Source of the DNA: Sphaerisporangium perillae
GTDB taxonomy: Bacteria > Actinomycetota > Actinomycetes > Streptosporangiales > Streptosporangiaceae
Length of the DNA: 64,000 nucleotides
Assembly: GCF_023276435.1 (NCBI RefSeq)
Contig: NZ_JALLPO010000043.1
Span: 1 to 64,000, forward strand
Reading direction: 5' to 3'
Part shown: one piece after another, positions 7,920 through 16,558 of the stretch
Position numbering within the stretch: the first letter of the stretch is position 1
Layout: each line of letters starts with the position of its first letter
The notes under the pieces: model-generated
What the model was told of the DNA's origin: nothing
The model's database searches: none
Seen by the model: only the letters and a program-made list of their open reading frames with translations
Made by a program: the position numbers and the translations under genes

Positions 7920-8999
7920 ATGTCCATGGACCCCGGCCGCCACCTCCGTATGGCGGCCCTCACCCTCGCCGTGGTCCTCGCGGCCGCCGGTTGCGCCAAG
8001 TCGGAGCAGACCGCCGCCGCACCCGCCGCGAGCGACACCCAGGGCCGGCAGGTCGTACAGACACCGACCGGCGAGGCCGGCTCGACCTGCACGCTCGACC
8101 AGTTCGGCGGCACGAAGTTCGACCTGAAGGCGGCCACGGTCGGCTTCTCCCAGTCGGAGAAGGAGGCCAACCCGTTCCGCATCGCGGAGACGAAGTCGAT
8201 CAAGGATGAGGCCGCCAAGCTGGGCATCCGCAAGCTGCGGGTCACCAACGCCCAGTCGCAGTTCTCCAAGCAGATCACCGACGTGCAGCAGTTGATCGCG
8301 CAGGGCGCGCAGCTGCTCGTGATCGCTCCGCTCAACTCCGACGGCTGGGAGCCGGTGCTCCAGCAGGCGTCGGCCAAGAAGATCCCGATCATCACGGTCG
8401 ACCGGAAGATCAACGCCAAGCCGTGCGGCGACTACCTGACGTTCATCGGGTCGAACTTCTACGAGCAGGGCAAGCGCGCCGCCGACCAGATGATCAAGGC
8501 GCTGGACGGCAAGGGCAAGGTCGCGATCCTGCTGGGCGCTCCGGGCAACAACGTGACCACCGAGCGCACCGACGGCTTCAAGGAGCAGATCCAGAAGCAG
8601 GCGCCGGGCATCGAGATCTCCTTCGAGCAGACCGGGGAGTTCGCACGGGAGAAGGGACAGCAGGTCACCGAGCAGCTCATCCAGTCGAACCCGGACATCA
8701 ACGGGATCTACGCGGAGAACGACGAGATGGCGCTCGGCGCGGTGACCGCCCTCAAGGGCGCGGGCAAGGAGCCCGGCGACATCAAGATCGTCTCAGTGGA
8801 CGGCACCCGCAGCGCGGTTCAGGGCATCGTCGACGGCTGGCTGTACTCCGTGATCGAATCCAACCCGAGGTTCGGTCCGCTGGCCTTCGAGACCGCCCAG
8901 AAGTTCCTGGACGGCGGGCCGATCCCCGACAAGGTCATCATCTCCGACCGCGAGTACGGCAAGGACACGGCCAAGGCCGGCCTGGACGAGGCCTACTGA
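7920..8999 (+). CDS. Sugar ABC transporter substrate-binding lipoprotein, YtfQ-like
   Basis: 359 residues. A lipoprotein signal (residues 1-24, lipobox LAAAGC, lipidated Cys25) is followed by a type-I periplasmic binding fold. VGFSQSEKEANPFR, then IAPLNSDGWEPVLQQA, then FAREKGQQVTEQ resembles the E. coli galactofuranose-binding protein YtfQ more closely than RbsB. The protein would capture a monosaccharide outside the cell and deliver it to the two permeases encoded next. The ATG at 7920 is preceded by AGGGAAGGAACCTCC. An octamer minisatellite sits in the leader. The ATPase-permease fusion starts 39 bp after the stop. Confidence 0.88.
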   Translation: MSMDPGRHLRMAALTLAVVLAAAGCAKSEQTAAAPAASDTQGRQVVQTPTGEAGSTCTLDQFGGTKFDLKAATVGFSQSEKEANPFRIAETKSIKDEAAKLGIRKLRVTNAQSQFSKQITDVQQLIAQGAQLLVIAPLNSDGWEPVLQQASAKKIPIITVDRKINAKPCGDYLTFIGSNFYEQGKRAADQMIKALDGKGKVAILLGAPGNNVTTERTDGFKEQIQKQAPGIEISFEQTGEFAREKGQQVTEQLIQSNPDINGIYAENDEMALGAVTALKGAGKEPGDIKIVSVDGTRSAVQGIVDGWLYSVIESNPRFGPLAFETAQKFLDGGPIPDKVIISDREYGKDTAKAGLDEAY

Positions 9000-9038
9000 T
9001 CGCCGCCACGCGCGGAACGGACCTGGAGGGGGAAGCCA

Positions 9039-11657
9039 TTGGGCACATCCGAGGAGCCCGTGCTGGAGGCCGGGAAGATCTCGAAGCGATTCCCCGGCGT
9101 CGTGGCGCTCGACAGCGTGTCGTTCGCCGTACGGCCGGGCGAGGTCCACGCGCTGGTCGGCGAGAACGGCGCAGGGAAGTCCACGCTCATCAAGATCTTC
9201 ACCGGCGTCCACCGGCCCGACGGCGGGGAGCTGCGGTACCGGGGAGACCCGGTCACCTTCGCCTCCCCGCTGGAGGCCCAGCGGTCCGGAATCTCGACGA
9301 TCTACCAGGAGGTCAACCTCGTCCCGATGATGAGCGTGGCCCGCAACCTGCTGCTCGGGCGCGAGCCGCGCAACCGGCTCGGCGTCATCGACGCCGCCCG
9401 GATGTACGACGAGGCGGGTCGCGTCCTGGCCGGATACGGGGTACGGACCGACGTGCGGCGCCCCCTCCGCACGCTCGGCATGGGCGCCCAGCAGATGGTG
9501 GCCCTGGCCAGGGCCATCTCCGTCGACGCCCGGGTCGTCATCATGGACGAGCCGACCTCCTCGCTGGAGCCGCGCGAGGTGGAGACGCTGTTCGGGGTGA
9601 TCAGGCGGCTCCGGGACGACGGCATCGCCGTCGTCTACGTCAGCCACCGCCTCGACGAGCTCTACCAGGTCTGCGACCGGGTGACCGTGCTGCGGGACGG
9701 GCGGCTCGCGCACACCGGGCCGATGGCCGGCCTCGAGCGGCTCCGGCTCATCTCCCTCATGCTCGGCCGCGACCTCACCGACGTGCGGGCGCGCGGCACG
9801 ACCCGGTTCTCCCGCGACCACGACACCGTGGCCGCCGGCGAGCCGATCGTCGAAGCCCGCGAGCTCACCCGGCGGCACGTGCTCAAAAACGTCTCGGTCG
9901 GCGTCCGGCCGGGCGAGGTGGTCGGGCTCGGCGGGCTGCTCGGCGCCGGACGCAGCGAGACGGCGAAGGCCATCATGGGGGCGCTGCCGCTCGACTCCGG
10001 CGAGGTGATCGTGGCCGGGCTGCCGTTGCGGCGCCGGTCCACCGCCATGGCGATCCGCGCCGGGATCAGCCTGCTGCCCGAGGACCGCAAGGCCGAGGGC
10101 ATCATTCCCGACCTGTCCGTGCGCGAGAACATCGCGCTGGCCGCACTTCCCCTCCTCGCGCGAGGAGGGGTGGTGTCGGACGCGCGGATCGACGAGGTGG
10201 TCGACACCTTCATCCGGCGGCTCCGGATCAAGGCCTCCTCACCGCACCAGAAGGTCTCGGAGCTGTCCGGCGGCAACCAGCAGAAGGTGCTCCTGGCCCG
10301 CTGGCTCGCGATGCGGCCAAAGGCACTGCTCCTCGACGAGCCGACCCGGGGCATCGACGTGGGGGCCAAGGCGGAGGTCCAGGCCCTGATCGACGAGCTG
10401 GCCGAGGAGGGCCTCGGCGTGCTGCTCATCTCCTCAGACCTCGAGGAGCTCGCCGAGGGCTCCGACCGGATCCTCATCCTGCGCGAGGGGGCCGTCGTGG
10501 GCGAGCTGTCCGGCCCGCAGGTCACCGAGCAGGCCATCATGTCCGCCATCGCCGGCCACTCCCCGGCCGGCCCTCCCGCACCAGTCCCTGCCGCACACCA
10601 CTCCCCTTCGTCACCGGACCCGGCCACGCTCTCCGGCGGCCCCGCGCCGGACCCGGCCGCACGCACGGATCACTCCCGAGGGCGGGATCCCATGACTGAC
10701 ACGACCACCACCGCGCTCCCCCGGGTCGACCGGGCGCGCCTGTTCACCTGGCTCCAGGAGTACGGCGTCTACGCCGCCGTGCTGACCCTGCTGCTGCTCA
10801 ACATCCTGTTCACCCCGCGGTTCCTGGAGGTCGCCAACTTCCGTACCCAGCTCGTCCAGGTCACGCCGATCGTGATCGTGTCACTGGGCATGGCCCTGGT
10901 GATCGGCACGCAGGGCATCGACCTGTCGGTCGGGTCGGTGATGGCCCTGTCGGCCGCCATGGTGGTGCTCTACCTCGGGTACGGCGTACTGCCCGCGATC
11001 CTGGTGGCGCTCGTCGCGGGCGCGGCCGTCGGGGCCGCGGGGGGATCCCTGGTCGCCTACGTGGGGGTGCAGCCCATCGTGGCCACGCTGGCCCTGCTCG
11101 TCGGCGTGCGCGGCCTGGCCAACGTGCTCGTGCCGCAGCTCATGGAGTTCCGCAACCCCGACCTCATCGCCCTGGGCAGCAGCTCCGTGGCGGGCGTGCC
11201 CATCATCGTGGTGATCGCGGCGGCGCTGACCCTGATCATGGCGTTCCTGGTCCGCCGCACGACGTTCGGCAGGCAGGTCGTCGCGATCGGCGGCAACCGC
11301 ACCGCGAGCGAGCTGTCCGGGCTGCCGGTGAAGCGCGTGCTCCTGACCGTGTACATGATCTCCGGCGTGCTGGCGGCGCTCGCGGGAGTGCTGGCCACGG
11401 CGCGCCTGCAGGCCAGCGATCCCACCTCGCTCGGCCTGTTCATCGAGCTGTCCGCGATCACCGCCGTCGTGGTCGGCGGCACCCCCCTCGCGGGTGGCCG
11501 TATCAGGGTCCTCAGCACCGTCATGGGGGCCTTGCTGATGCAGTTGCTCTCGGCCACCCTCATCAAGCACAACCTGCCCCAATCGTGGACCCAGATGGTC
11601 CAGGCGGTCATCATCCTCGCCGCCGTGTACGTCACCCGGGAGCGTGGAGCGCGATGA
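9039..11657 (+). CDS. Fused sugar ABC transporter ATPase-permease (RbsA-RbsC type), 872 aa
   Basis: One uninterrupted frame covers what are normally two genes. The start is TTG 9039 after GGAGGGGGAAGCCA. Residues 1-~508 are a two-domain RbsA-type ATPase: Walker A GENGAGKST 41-49, Q-loop IYQEVNL, Walker B VVIMDEPTSS, second-domain signature LSGGNQQKVLLARW. A Pro/Ala/Ser-rich linker (~509-551) leads to a complete RbsC-type permease with the conserved GIDLSVGSVMALSAAMV and IGGNRTASELSGLPV motifs. Met552 (ATG 10692) has GAGGGCGGG upstream, so a free 321-residue permease could also be made by internal initiation. The frame ends in an ATGA overlap with the next permease. This ATPase is the intact paralogue of the orphan at 2207. 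Fusion as against dual translation cannot be settled from DNA alone. Confidence 0.85.
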   Translation: MGTSEEPVLEAGKISKRFPGVVALDSVSFAVRPGEVHALVGENGAGKSTLIKIFTGVHRPDGGELRYRGDPVTFASPLEAQRSGISTIYQEVNLVPMMSVARNLLLGREPRNRLGVIDAARMYDEAGRVLAGYGVRTDVRRPLRTLGMGAQQMVALARAISVDARVVIMDEPTSSLEPREVETLFGVIRRLRDDGIAVVYVSHRLDELYQVCDRVTVLRDGRLAHTGPMAGLERLRLISLMLGRDLTDVRARGTTRFSRDHDTVAAGEPIVEARELTRRHVLKNVSVGVRPGEVVGLGGLLGAGRSETAKAIMGALPLDSGEVIVAGLPLRRRSTAMAIRAGISLLPEDRKAEGIIPDLSVRENIALAALPLLARGGVVSDARIDEVVDTFIRRLRIKASSPHQKVSELSGGNQQKVLLARWLAMRPKALLLDEPTRGIDVGAKAEVQALIDELAEEGLGVLLISSDLEELAEGSDRILILREGAVVGELSGPQVTEQAIMSAIAGHSPAGPPAPVPAAHHSPSSPDPATLSGGPAPDPAARTDHSRGRDPMTDTTTTALPRVDRARLFTWLQEYGVYAAVLTLLLLNILFTPRFLEVANFRTQLVQVTPIVIVSLGMALVIGTQGIDLSVGSVMALSAAMVVLYLGYGVLPAILVALVAGAAVGAAGGSLVAYVGVQPIVATLALLVGVRGLANVLVPQLMEFRNPDLIALGSSSVAGVPIIVVIAAALTLIMAFLVRRTTFGRQVVAIGGNRTASELSGLPVKRVLLTVYMISGVLAALAGVLATARLQASDPTSLGLFIELSAITAVVVGGTPLAGGRIRVLSTVMGALLMQLLSATLIKHNLPQSWTQMVQAVIILAAVYVTRERGAR

Positions 11658-12766
11658 CCGACTCCAAGGTGTCCCCCGCGAACGAGACCCCCGAGACGCC
11701 CGGCACCGGCGAGGGCGGGGAGGTGCGGACCTCGCACGCGGGCAACCCGGCCGAGGATGCCACCAGGCCGGACCAGGTGGACGAGTCCCCGGCCGCGCGA
11801 GCGGCGGGCGCGGCACGGCGCGAGGCGCTGGGCCGCGTCCTTCAGCAACACGGGGCGCTCATCGTGCTGGCGGTGCTCGTCGCCGTCGGCAGCGTCGCCT
11901 TCGACTTCTTCGCCACCGCCGAGAACGCGGCCAGCGTCGTGGTCTCGTCGTCCTTCCTGGCCGTCATCGCCATCGGCATGACCTTCGTGATCATCAGCGG
12001 CGGGATCGACCTGTCGGTCGGCTCGCTGTTCGTGCTCGGCGGCGTGCTGGCGGCCTATGGCTCGCAGGCGGGAGCCGTGGTGGCGCTGCTGCTCCCTCTC
12101 GTGGTGTGCGGGACGGTCGGGCTGGTCCAGGGGCTGATCATCGCGCGGACCGGCATGGCGCCGTTCATCGTGACGCTGGCCGGCCTGCTCGGCGTGCGCG
12201 GGCTGATGCTGGCCATCTCCGACGAGGGGGCGACCACGTACCTGGTGAAGGATGCGGCGTTCGCCCGCCTCGGACAGGGCGAACTGCTCGGTCTCACCTA
12301 CCCCGTGTACATCGCCGGCGTGCTGGCGCTGCTCGGCATGCTCCTGCTCCAGCGGACGGGGTTCGGCCAGAACGTCTTCGCGATCGGCGGCAACGAGCAC
12401 GCCGCCACCCTGATGGGTGTTCCCGTCGCGCGCACCAAGGTCTTGGTGTACCTCATGTCGGGGCTGCTCGCCGGGCTCGCGGGGGCGCTCAACGCGGCCC
12501 GGCTGTCCTCCGGCGTGACCATCCTCGGCATCGGGCTGGAGCTGGACGTGATCGCCGCGGTGGTCATCGGCGGCACCCTGCTCACCGGCGGCGCGGGCAG
12601 CGTGACCGGCACGGTGTCCGGCGTGCTCCTGCTCGGGGTGATCCAGAGCCTCATCAACCAGGTCGGCGACCTCACCTCCTCCTTCCAGCAGGTGGTCAGC
12701 GGAGGCTTCCTCGCCCTGGTGGTGATCGCGCAGCGCCTGCTCAGCAAGGCACAGCGGCTCACCTGA
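11654..12766 (+). CDS. Second sugar ABC transporter permease (RbsC/YjfF-like)
   Basis: ATG 11654 overlaps the TGA of the preceding gene (ATGA), implying translational coupling; 370 residues. An unusual hydrophilic N-terminal extension of ~55 residues rich in Glu, Pro, Thr and Gly precedes 8-10 membrane helices. The family signatures FVIISGGIDLSVGSLFVL and FAIGGNEHAATLMGVPV are present. With the permease half of the fusion it gives a two-permease import channel, as in galactofuranose transporter YtfT/YjfF; ribose transporters use a homodimer. A hairpin follows the stop. Confidence 0.88.
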   Translation: MTDSKVSPANETPETPGTGEGGEVRTSHAGNPAEDATRPDQVDESPAARAAGAARREALGRVLQQHGALIVLAVLVAVGSVAFDFFATAENAASVVVSSSFLAVIAIGMTFVIISGGIDLSVGSLFVLGGVLAAYGSQAGAVVALLLPLVVCGTVGLVQGLIIARTGMAPFIVTLAGLLGVRGLMLAISDEGATTYLVKDAAFARLGQGELLGLTYPVYIAGVLALLGMLLLQRTGFGQNVFAIGGNEHAATLMGVPVARTKVLVYLMSGLLAGLAGALNAARLSSGVTILGIGLELDVIAAVVIGGTLLTGGAGSVTGTVSGVLLLGVIQSLINQVGDLTSSFQQVVSGGFLALVVIAQRLLSKAQRLT

Positions 12767-12775
12767 CACCACGCG

Positions 12776-12809
12776 GGCCGGCCGCATGCCCTACGGCGCG
12801 CGGCCGGCC
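12776..12809 (+). terminator. Terminator-like hairpin after the transporter operon
   Basis: GGCCGGCCGC (12776-12785) pairs perfectly with GCGGCCGGCC (12800-12809), starting 10 bp after the permease stop. The gene downstream is on the other strand, so it may act for both directions. Confidence 0.55.
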
Positions 12810-12845
12810 TCTGCCATGCGGGGGCAGGACGGTGCTTCGACGTCG

Positions 12846-13151
12846 CTAGACTCCAGCGGGCATGCGGCGGCCACCGAGGCGGCGGCCCATGCGCTCCTCC
12901 TGGCGCCGCTCCTCCTCGGGACGCCCGGAGAGGATCTCCTGGCGTGCCTCCTCGATCCTGAGGGCGACGCCCATGGCGAAGAAGGTCGGCGCCCACTCGC
13001 CGACGAACAGGCCCCAGCGGTCGGCGCGGGCGATGTCCTGCTCGTACTCCTTGGACAGCACCCATGAGACGAAGGACGCGCCGACGGACACGATGCCGGC
13101 CGTGTACATCATGCCGGACCGGACGCCCATTCTGTGGAGTGACCTGATCAT
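12846..13151 (-). CDS. Small conserved membrane protein, 101 aa
   Basis: The start is ATG 13151 because AAGGGGGGCAT precedes it; the frame extends further upstream without a ribosome site. Two hydrophobic stretches (residues ~15-32, MYTAGIVSVGASFVSWVL, and ~48-65) flank a charged loop. The C-terminal third is highly charged (Glu/Arg, RPEEERRQEERMGRR) and probably helical. I recognise no function; it looks like a lineage-specific inner-membrane protein. It converges on the transporter operon. Confidence 0.65.
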   Translation of the reverse strand: MIRSLHRMGVRSGMMYTAGIVSVGASFVSWVLSKEYEQDIARADRWGLFVGEWAPTFFAMGVALRIEEARQEILSGRPEEERRQEERMGRRLGGRRMPAGV

Positions 13152-13310
13152 ATGCCCCCCTTGATAGCGGCGTGTTGACGCTACGTTCCTACCCTTCGTC
13201 ATGGCTCATAACGATGGGGGGTGGATAAGGAGATATGAAGCACTTTCCATGGCTCCCGAAATTTGCCCAGACATCTTAGACGTCGGCGGGATTCATTGGG
13301 ATAAGGCCTA

Positions 13311-13919
13311 TTATGTCGTCACGGTAAAATCGGCGAGCACTTCCAGCGTCTTGAAGACGCCGTCCTCTACTTGGTCGCGCGCCGACACCGACATGACGGT
13401 GAAGTCCGCCGGAACCAAGACCAGGTAGATATGCCAGAGAAGCCCTTCGGACCCGGTGTACGCCGGACTGAGCGAGAGCGCCGTCCAGCAGTGCGCCACC
13501 TCGTCCAGCTGAAGATCCCGCTCGTAGTAGTAGCGGCCGTCGCCGGGATGGCGCCCGGGCGAGGAGTCGTGGGAGCCGGGGTCCGCCCGCACGATCACCG
13601 CGACGCGTTTCCCCTCCTCGATGGCACCCTGGTAGCTGCCGGCCAGGTCGATGCGCGGCCTGTCCCCCGAGTGGTCGATCGCGTACGACACCTCCGGGAA
13701 CACGATCGTGCCGCTGCCCTGGCGCACGGGCACCCGGGACGGCGGCTGGTCACAGGTCGGCGCGGAAGCGGACGGAGCCGGGGAAAGGGAACCGGTCCGG
13801 GTCGTGGCGGAATATCCGATAGCGGAGGCGATGAGCAGCACGGCGGCACCGACGAGAGCCGGCACGATGATCCGTGGCCATCCGGATCTCCTCCGGTCCC
13901 CGTTGTCGACTGCCCCCAC
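13311..13919 (-). CDS. Membrane-anchored extracytoplasmic protein of unknown function, 202 aa
   Basis: The start is GTG 13919, chosen because GGAGG lies seven bases upstream; the open frame goes on to 14081 without a site. A short cytoplasmic N-terminus (~15 residues) is followed by one membrane helix (IIVPALVGAAVLLIASAIGY), a Ser/Pro/Ala spacer and an extracellular domain of ~140 residues containing paired Cys and many aromatics. The domain reads as mostly beta strand (RYYYERDLQLDEVAHCWTAL). No catalytic motif is visible and I assign no function. Confidence 0.6.
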   Translation of the reverse strand: MGAVDNGDRRRSGWPRIIVPALVGAAVLLIASAIGYSATTRTGSLSPAPSASAPTCDQPPSRVPVRQGSGTIVFPEVSYAIDHSGDRPRIDLAGSYQGAIEEGKRVAVIVRADPGSHDSSPGRHPGDGRYYYERDLQLDEVAHCWTALSLSPAYTGSEGLLWHIYLVLVPADFTVMSVSARDQVEDGVFKTLEVLADFTVTT

Positions 13920-14108
13920 TTGAAAACCTCCGGCAGGCTGGACGCGCGACGGCGTGAACGACTCCACGGATATCCGGCGCCCACGAGGGGGCCGCGCTCC
14001 ACTGTGGCACGCCGCACGCGCCCATTCCCCGGTTATCGGAAAAGCCGCCTTACCGATCGCGGAACCGCGCGATGGCGGCATGTCCGCGAATTGCCTTTCC
14101 GAGGAGTT

Positions 14109-15494
14109 TCACAAGCTCTTGAGATAGGCGAGGGAGGGCATGAAGAAGTACTCGCCGCCCTTCAACGTGACGGTCTGCGGGACCTGAGGCTGCGGCGAGC
14201 CGAACTCGTCACCGCCCCACACCTTGGGGAAGACCACCTTGACGTCCCGCTTGCCCTGACCGGTCACCGGGTCGTGGCCGGAGCCCTCCGCGGGGAAGTC
14301 GGGGTTGTCGGCCCACGTCTGCTGCGTGAACTCGAACTGCGCCTGAAGGCTCGCGTTGAACGCCATGAAGAGCAGGCCCACGCCGCCGGTGGGCCGGGTC
14401 TGCGGGGGCGCGTCGTCCCACGGCGTGTCCGTGCGCGTCCCGTACGTCTGCCCGCGCCTGGCCATCATCACGCCGAGGATGCGTTCGAGGCCGCCGTCCT
14501 TGGAGTCACGGGGGTTGGCCTTGCGGATGTGCGCGCTGACCGGGCACTTGGAGCCGAGGTCGTCGCGGTAGCTGAAGTCGTTCTGCACCGGGTGCCCGTC
14601 CGAGCTCGGCTTGCCGTGCAGCCTCAGCGGCGTGCCGTTGCGGAACCTGCCGACCAGCATGGCCCCCGCCAGCGCGCGGTCGGCGCCGGCGAGCCCGAGG
14701 CCGTCGGCCAGGTCCTCCTCGGCCTGCCGGAAGGCGCGGACGTTCTGCTCCAGCTTCCGGAAGACCAGGTAACTGCCCATGTGCCGAGACGGCTTGGGAG
14801 CCAGCGGGTCGGCGGCCAGGACGTGGCTGAGCGGGAAGAAGGGGGTCCAGTTGTGCCCGGACTCCTCGGCCACCTGGTCGGCGAGGAACAGCGGCTGGCT
14901 GCGGCCGTCGATGTAGCCGAAATGCTCGATGCCCCGCCCCTGCGCGTTGCGGAGCCCTTGCCCGGTCTCCTCGCCGACGATCGTCGCGCTCGCGGGCAGC
15001 AGCGCGAGCACGCGCTCACGGGTGGCGGTGACCGGCGCCTCGGTCGCGTCGCCGATGAGCACGACCGCGTGGATCTCCTTCTGGTACGGCGCCTCCCAGC
15101 TGCTCACGGGCGGGTCGCTCAGAGTGTCCTTGCGCCGCTTGAGCCCCGACTTGAAGGCGTTGTCGGTGAACCCGGTGGTGGAGTGGCCGAGCTTGAGATA
15201 GCCGAGCTTGCTGATCCCCACCCCGACGTACGGCGTGCCGGGCGCCTGGGTCTTGTTGAAAGCGCGGACCTCCTCCAGGTGCTTCCTGGCCGACTTCATC
15301 AGCGCGACCAGGCCGCGCAGGAAGCGCTTGCCGTCGGGCCCGTCATCGAAGTGGACGAACAGCACCGACAGGTGCTCCCGTACGTGCGCCTGCAGGATGT
15401 TCGGCTGCAGGTTGTCGAGCATCGCCTTGGTGTCGGCATCCAGCCCCGGCGAATCCCACGCGAGCGGCTTGCCGTTGGAGAGGTTCACAGGCAT
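14109..15494 (-). CDS. DyP-type haem peroxidase
   Basis: 461 residues from ATG 15494, preceded by GGGGGAAGGACCGAC. It has the ferredoxin-like repeats of dye-decolorising peroxidases. The distal GxxDG-like motif is present as EHFGYIDGRSQP, where the Asp assists peroxide cleavage. A proximal haem His is in CPVSAHIRKANPRD. The length and the insertions relative to class A enzymes suggest class C/D. There is no signal peptide, so it is probably cytoplasmic. It is divergent from the secreted protein at 15766, with a palindrome between them. These enzymes oxidise bulky phenolics and dyes; the physiological substrate is unknown. Confidence 0.87.
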   Translation of the reverse strand: MPVNLSNGKPLAWDSPGLDADTKAMLDNLQPNILQAHVREHLSVLFVHFDDGPDGKRFLRGLVALMKSARKHLEEVRAFNKTQAPGTPYVGVGISKLGYLKLGHSTTGFTDNAFKSGLKRRKDTLSDPPVSSWEAPYQKEIHAVVLIGDATEAPVTATRERVLALLPASATIVGEETGQGLRNAQGRGIEHFGYIDGRSQPLFLADQVAEESGHNWTPFFPLSHVLAADPLAPKPSRHMGSYLVFRKLEQNVRAFRQAEEDLADGLGLAGADRALAGAMLVGRFRNGTPLRLHGKPSSDGHPVQNDFSYRDDLGSKCPVSAHIRKANPRDSKDGGLERILGVMMARRGQTYGTRTDTPWDDAPPQTRPTGGVGLLFMAFNASLQAQFEFTQQTWADNPDFPAEGSGHDPVTGQGKRDVKVVFPKVWGGDEFGSPQPQVPQTVTLKGGEYFFMPSLAYLKSL

Positions 15495-15538
15495 GTCGGT
15501 CCTTCCCCCATTGTCCATGTCATCCCGGGCCCACCCAT

Positions 15539-15554
15539 ATGAGTCTTGTCTCAT
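15539..15554. promoter_or_regulatory. Inverted repeat between divergent genes
   Basis: ATGAG-tcttgt-CTCAT lies 45 bp upstream of the DyP start, in the 271-bp region shared with the divergent gene at 15766. It is a plausible operator; no regulator is identified. Confidence 0.35.
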
Positions 15555-15765
15555 GACAAAGGTTCGCTGGATAGAGCAAAAGCCACGAAAGACACCGCGG
15601 ACCGGGAGACACGAAGCCCGGCCGGCACCGGTCCCGCACGCCCGCTTGGGCTCACGCAGGTGATGATCGGCTAACAGTGAGCGATCTTTCGGCGCGGAGT
15701 GTTCTGAATCGCCCCGTCATGCGATAGAAGAACACTTGCACCTACTGTCCCCCCTTGAGGTACAT

Positions 15766-16413
15766 GTGAAGAAGCTTCTTCAGGTTCTCGCGGCCCAGCT
15801 GTTCGCCGCGGCCTTCGTCCTCACCGCCTTCTCCAGCGGTGCCCGCGCGGACACCACGCAGACCGACGCCGAACTGGCCGCCGAGTGGCAGACCGCCTGG
15901 GACACCTACAAGTTCTACGACTCCTCGCCGCCCCCGCTCCCCGGCTCAGGGCGCACCCGGCAGACGAGCACGATCTCCGTCACGATCAACGCGCCCGTGG
16001 AGCACGTCTTCACGGCGTACTCGAACATCAACAACCACATCGGCAAGGCCGCGTTCCTCAAGCGCGTCGTCACCTACAAGGACTGGTGCCAGTCCGGCAT
16101 CCGCTACATCAACTTCACCGCGATCGAGGACATCCCGTACCAGGGGACGATCGTCACCTCCAACACCCACGCGCAGCAGCGCATCAACAAGGACGGGCTC
16201 TTCTACGAGACCGACACCTGGTCGCAGCCCAACGTGGCCACTCACCAGCGGATCAGCTTCAACCAGCTCAGCGACGGCAGCACCAAGGTCACCGAGCGCC
16301 TGGCCTTCGACGCCGACACCTCGCTGATCGACTTCGTCGTCACGAACGGCACCGCCTCCCACCAGCAGACGCAGACGGCCCTCAAGCAGGCGATCGAGAG
16401 CGGCGAGCTCTGA
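15766..16413 (+). CDS. Secreted SRPBCC-like (START-fold) protein, 215 aa
   Basis: Start GTG 15766 follows TTGAGGTACAT. Residues 1-27 are a Sec signal peptide ending SGARA. The mature part carries a pattern typical of polyketide-cyclase/SRPBCC folds: SVTINAPVEHVFTAYSNINN near the start, a beta-rich middle, and a C-terminal helix SHQQTQTALKQAIESGEL. Export of such a lipid-cavity fold is unusual and suggests binding of a hydrophobic ligand outside the membrane. The fold call is from pattern alone. A strong hairpin follows the stop. Confidence 0.6.
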   Translation: MKKLLQVLAAQLFAAAFVLTAFSSGARADTTQTDAELAAEWQTAWDTYKFYDSSPPPLPGSGRTRQTSTISVTINAPVEHVFTAYSNINNHIGKAAFLKRVVTYKDWCQSGIRYINFTAIEDIPYQGTIVTSNTHAQQRINKDGLFYETDTWSQPNVATHQRISFNQLSDGSTKVTERLAFDADTSLIDFVVTNGTASHQQTQTALKQAIESGEL

Positions 16414-16418
16414 TCGAC

Positions 16419-16459
16419 GACGGGGCGAGGCCGCCCTTCCGGCCCCGCCTCGCCCCGTC
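16419..16459. terminator. Bidirectional hairpin between convergent genes
   Basis: GACGGGGCGAGGC (16419-16431) pairs perfectly with GCCTCGCCCCGTC (16447-16459). It lies between the convergent stops at 16413 and 16559. Confidence 0.65.
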
Positions 16460-16545
16460 CACCGTCCACCGCCGCCGCCCCACCGTCCGTTCATCGCCGA
16501 TCGCCCGCCGTCCATCGCCCGCCGTCCGCCGTCCATCGCCCGCGG
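16460..16545. repeat. CCGTCC-rich low-complexity repeat
   Basis: CCGTCCATCGCCCG occurs at 16508 and 16529 (21-bp period), with looser CCGTCCACC/CCGTCCG units upstream. It fills the gap between the hairpin and the response-regulator stop; no gene is visible. Confidence 0.6.
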
Positions 16546-16558
16546 AGGCGCGGGTGCG

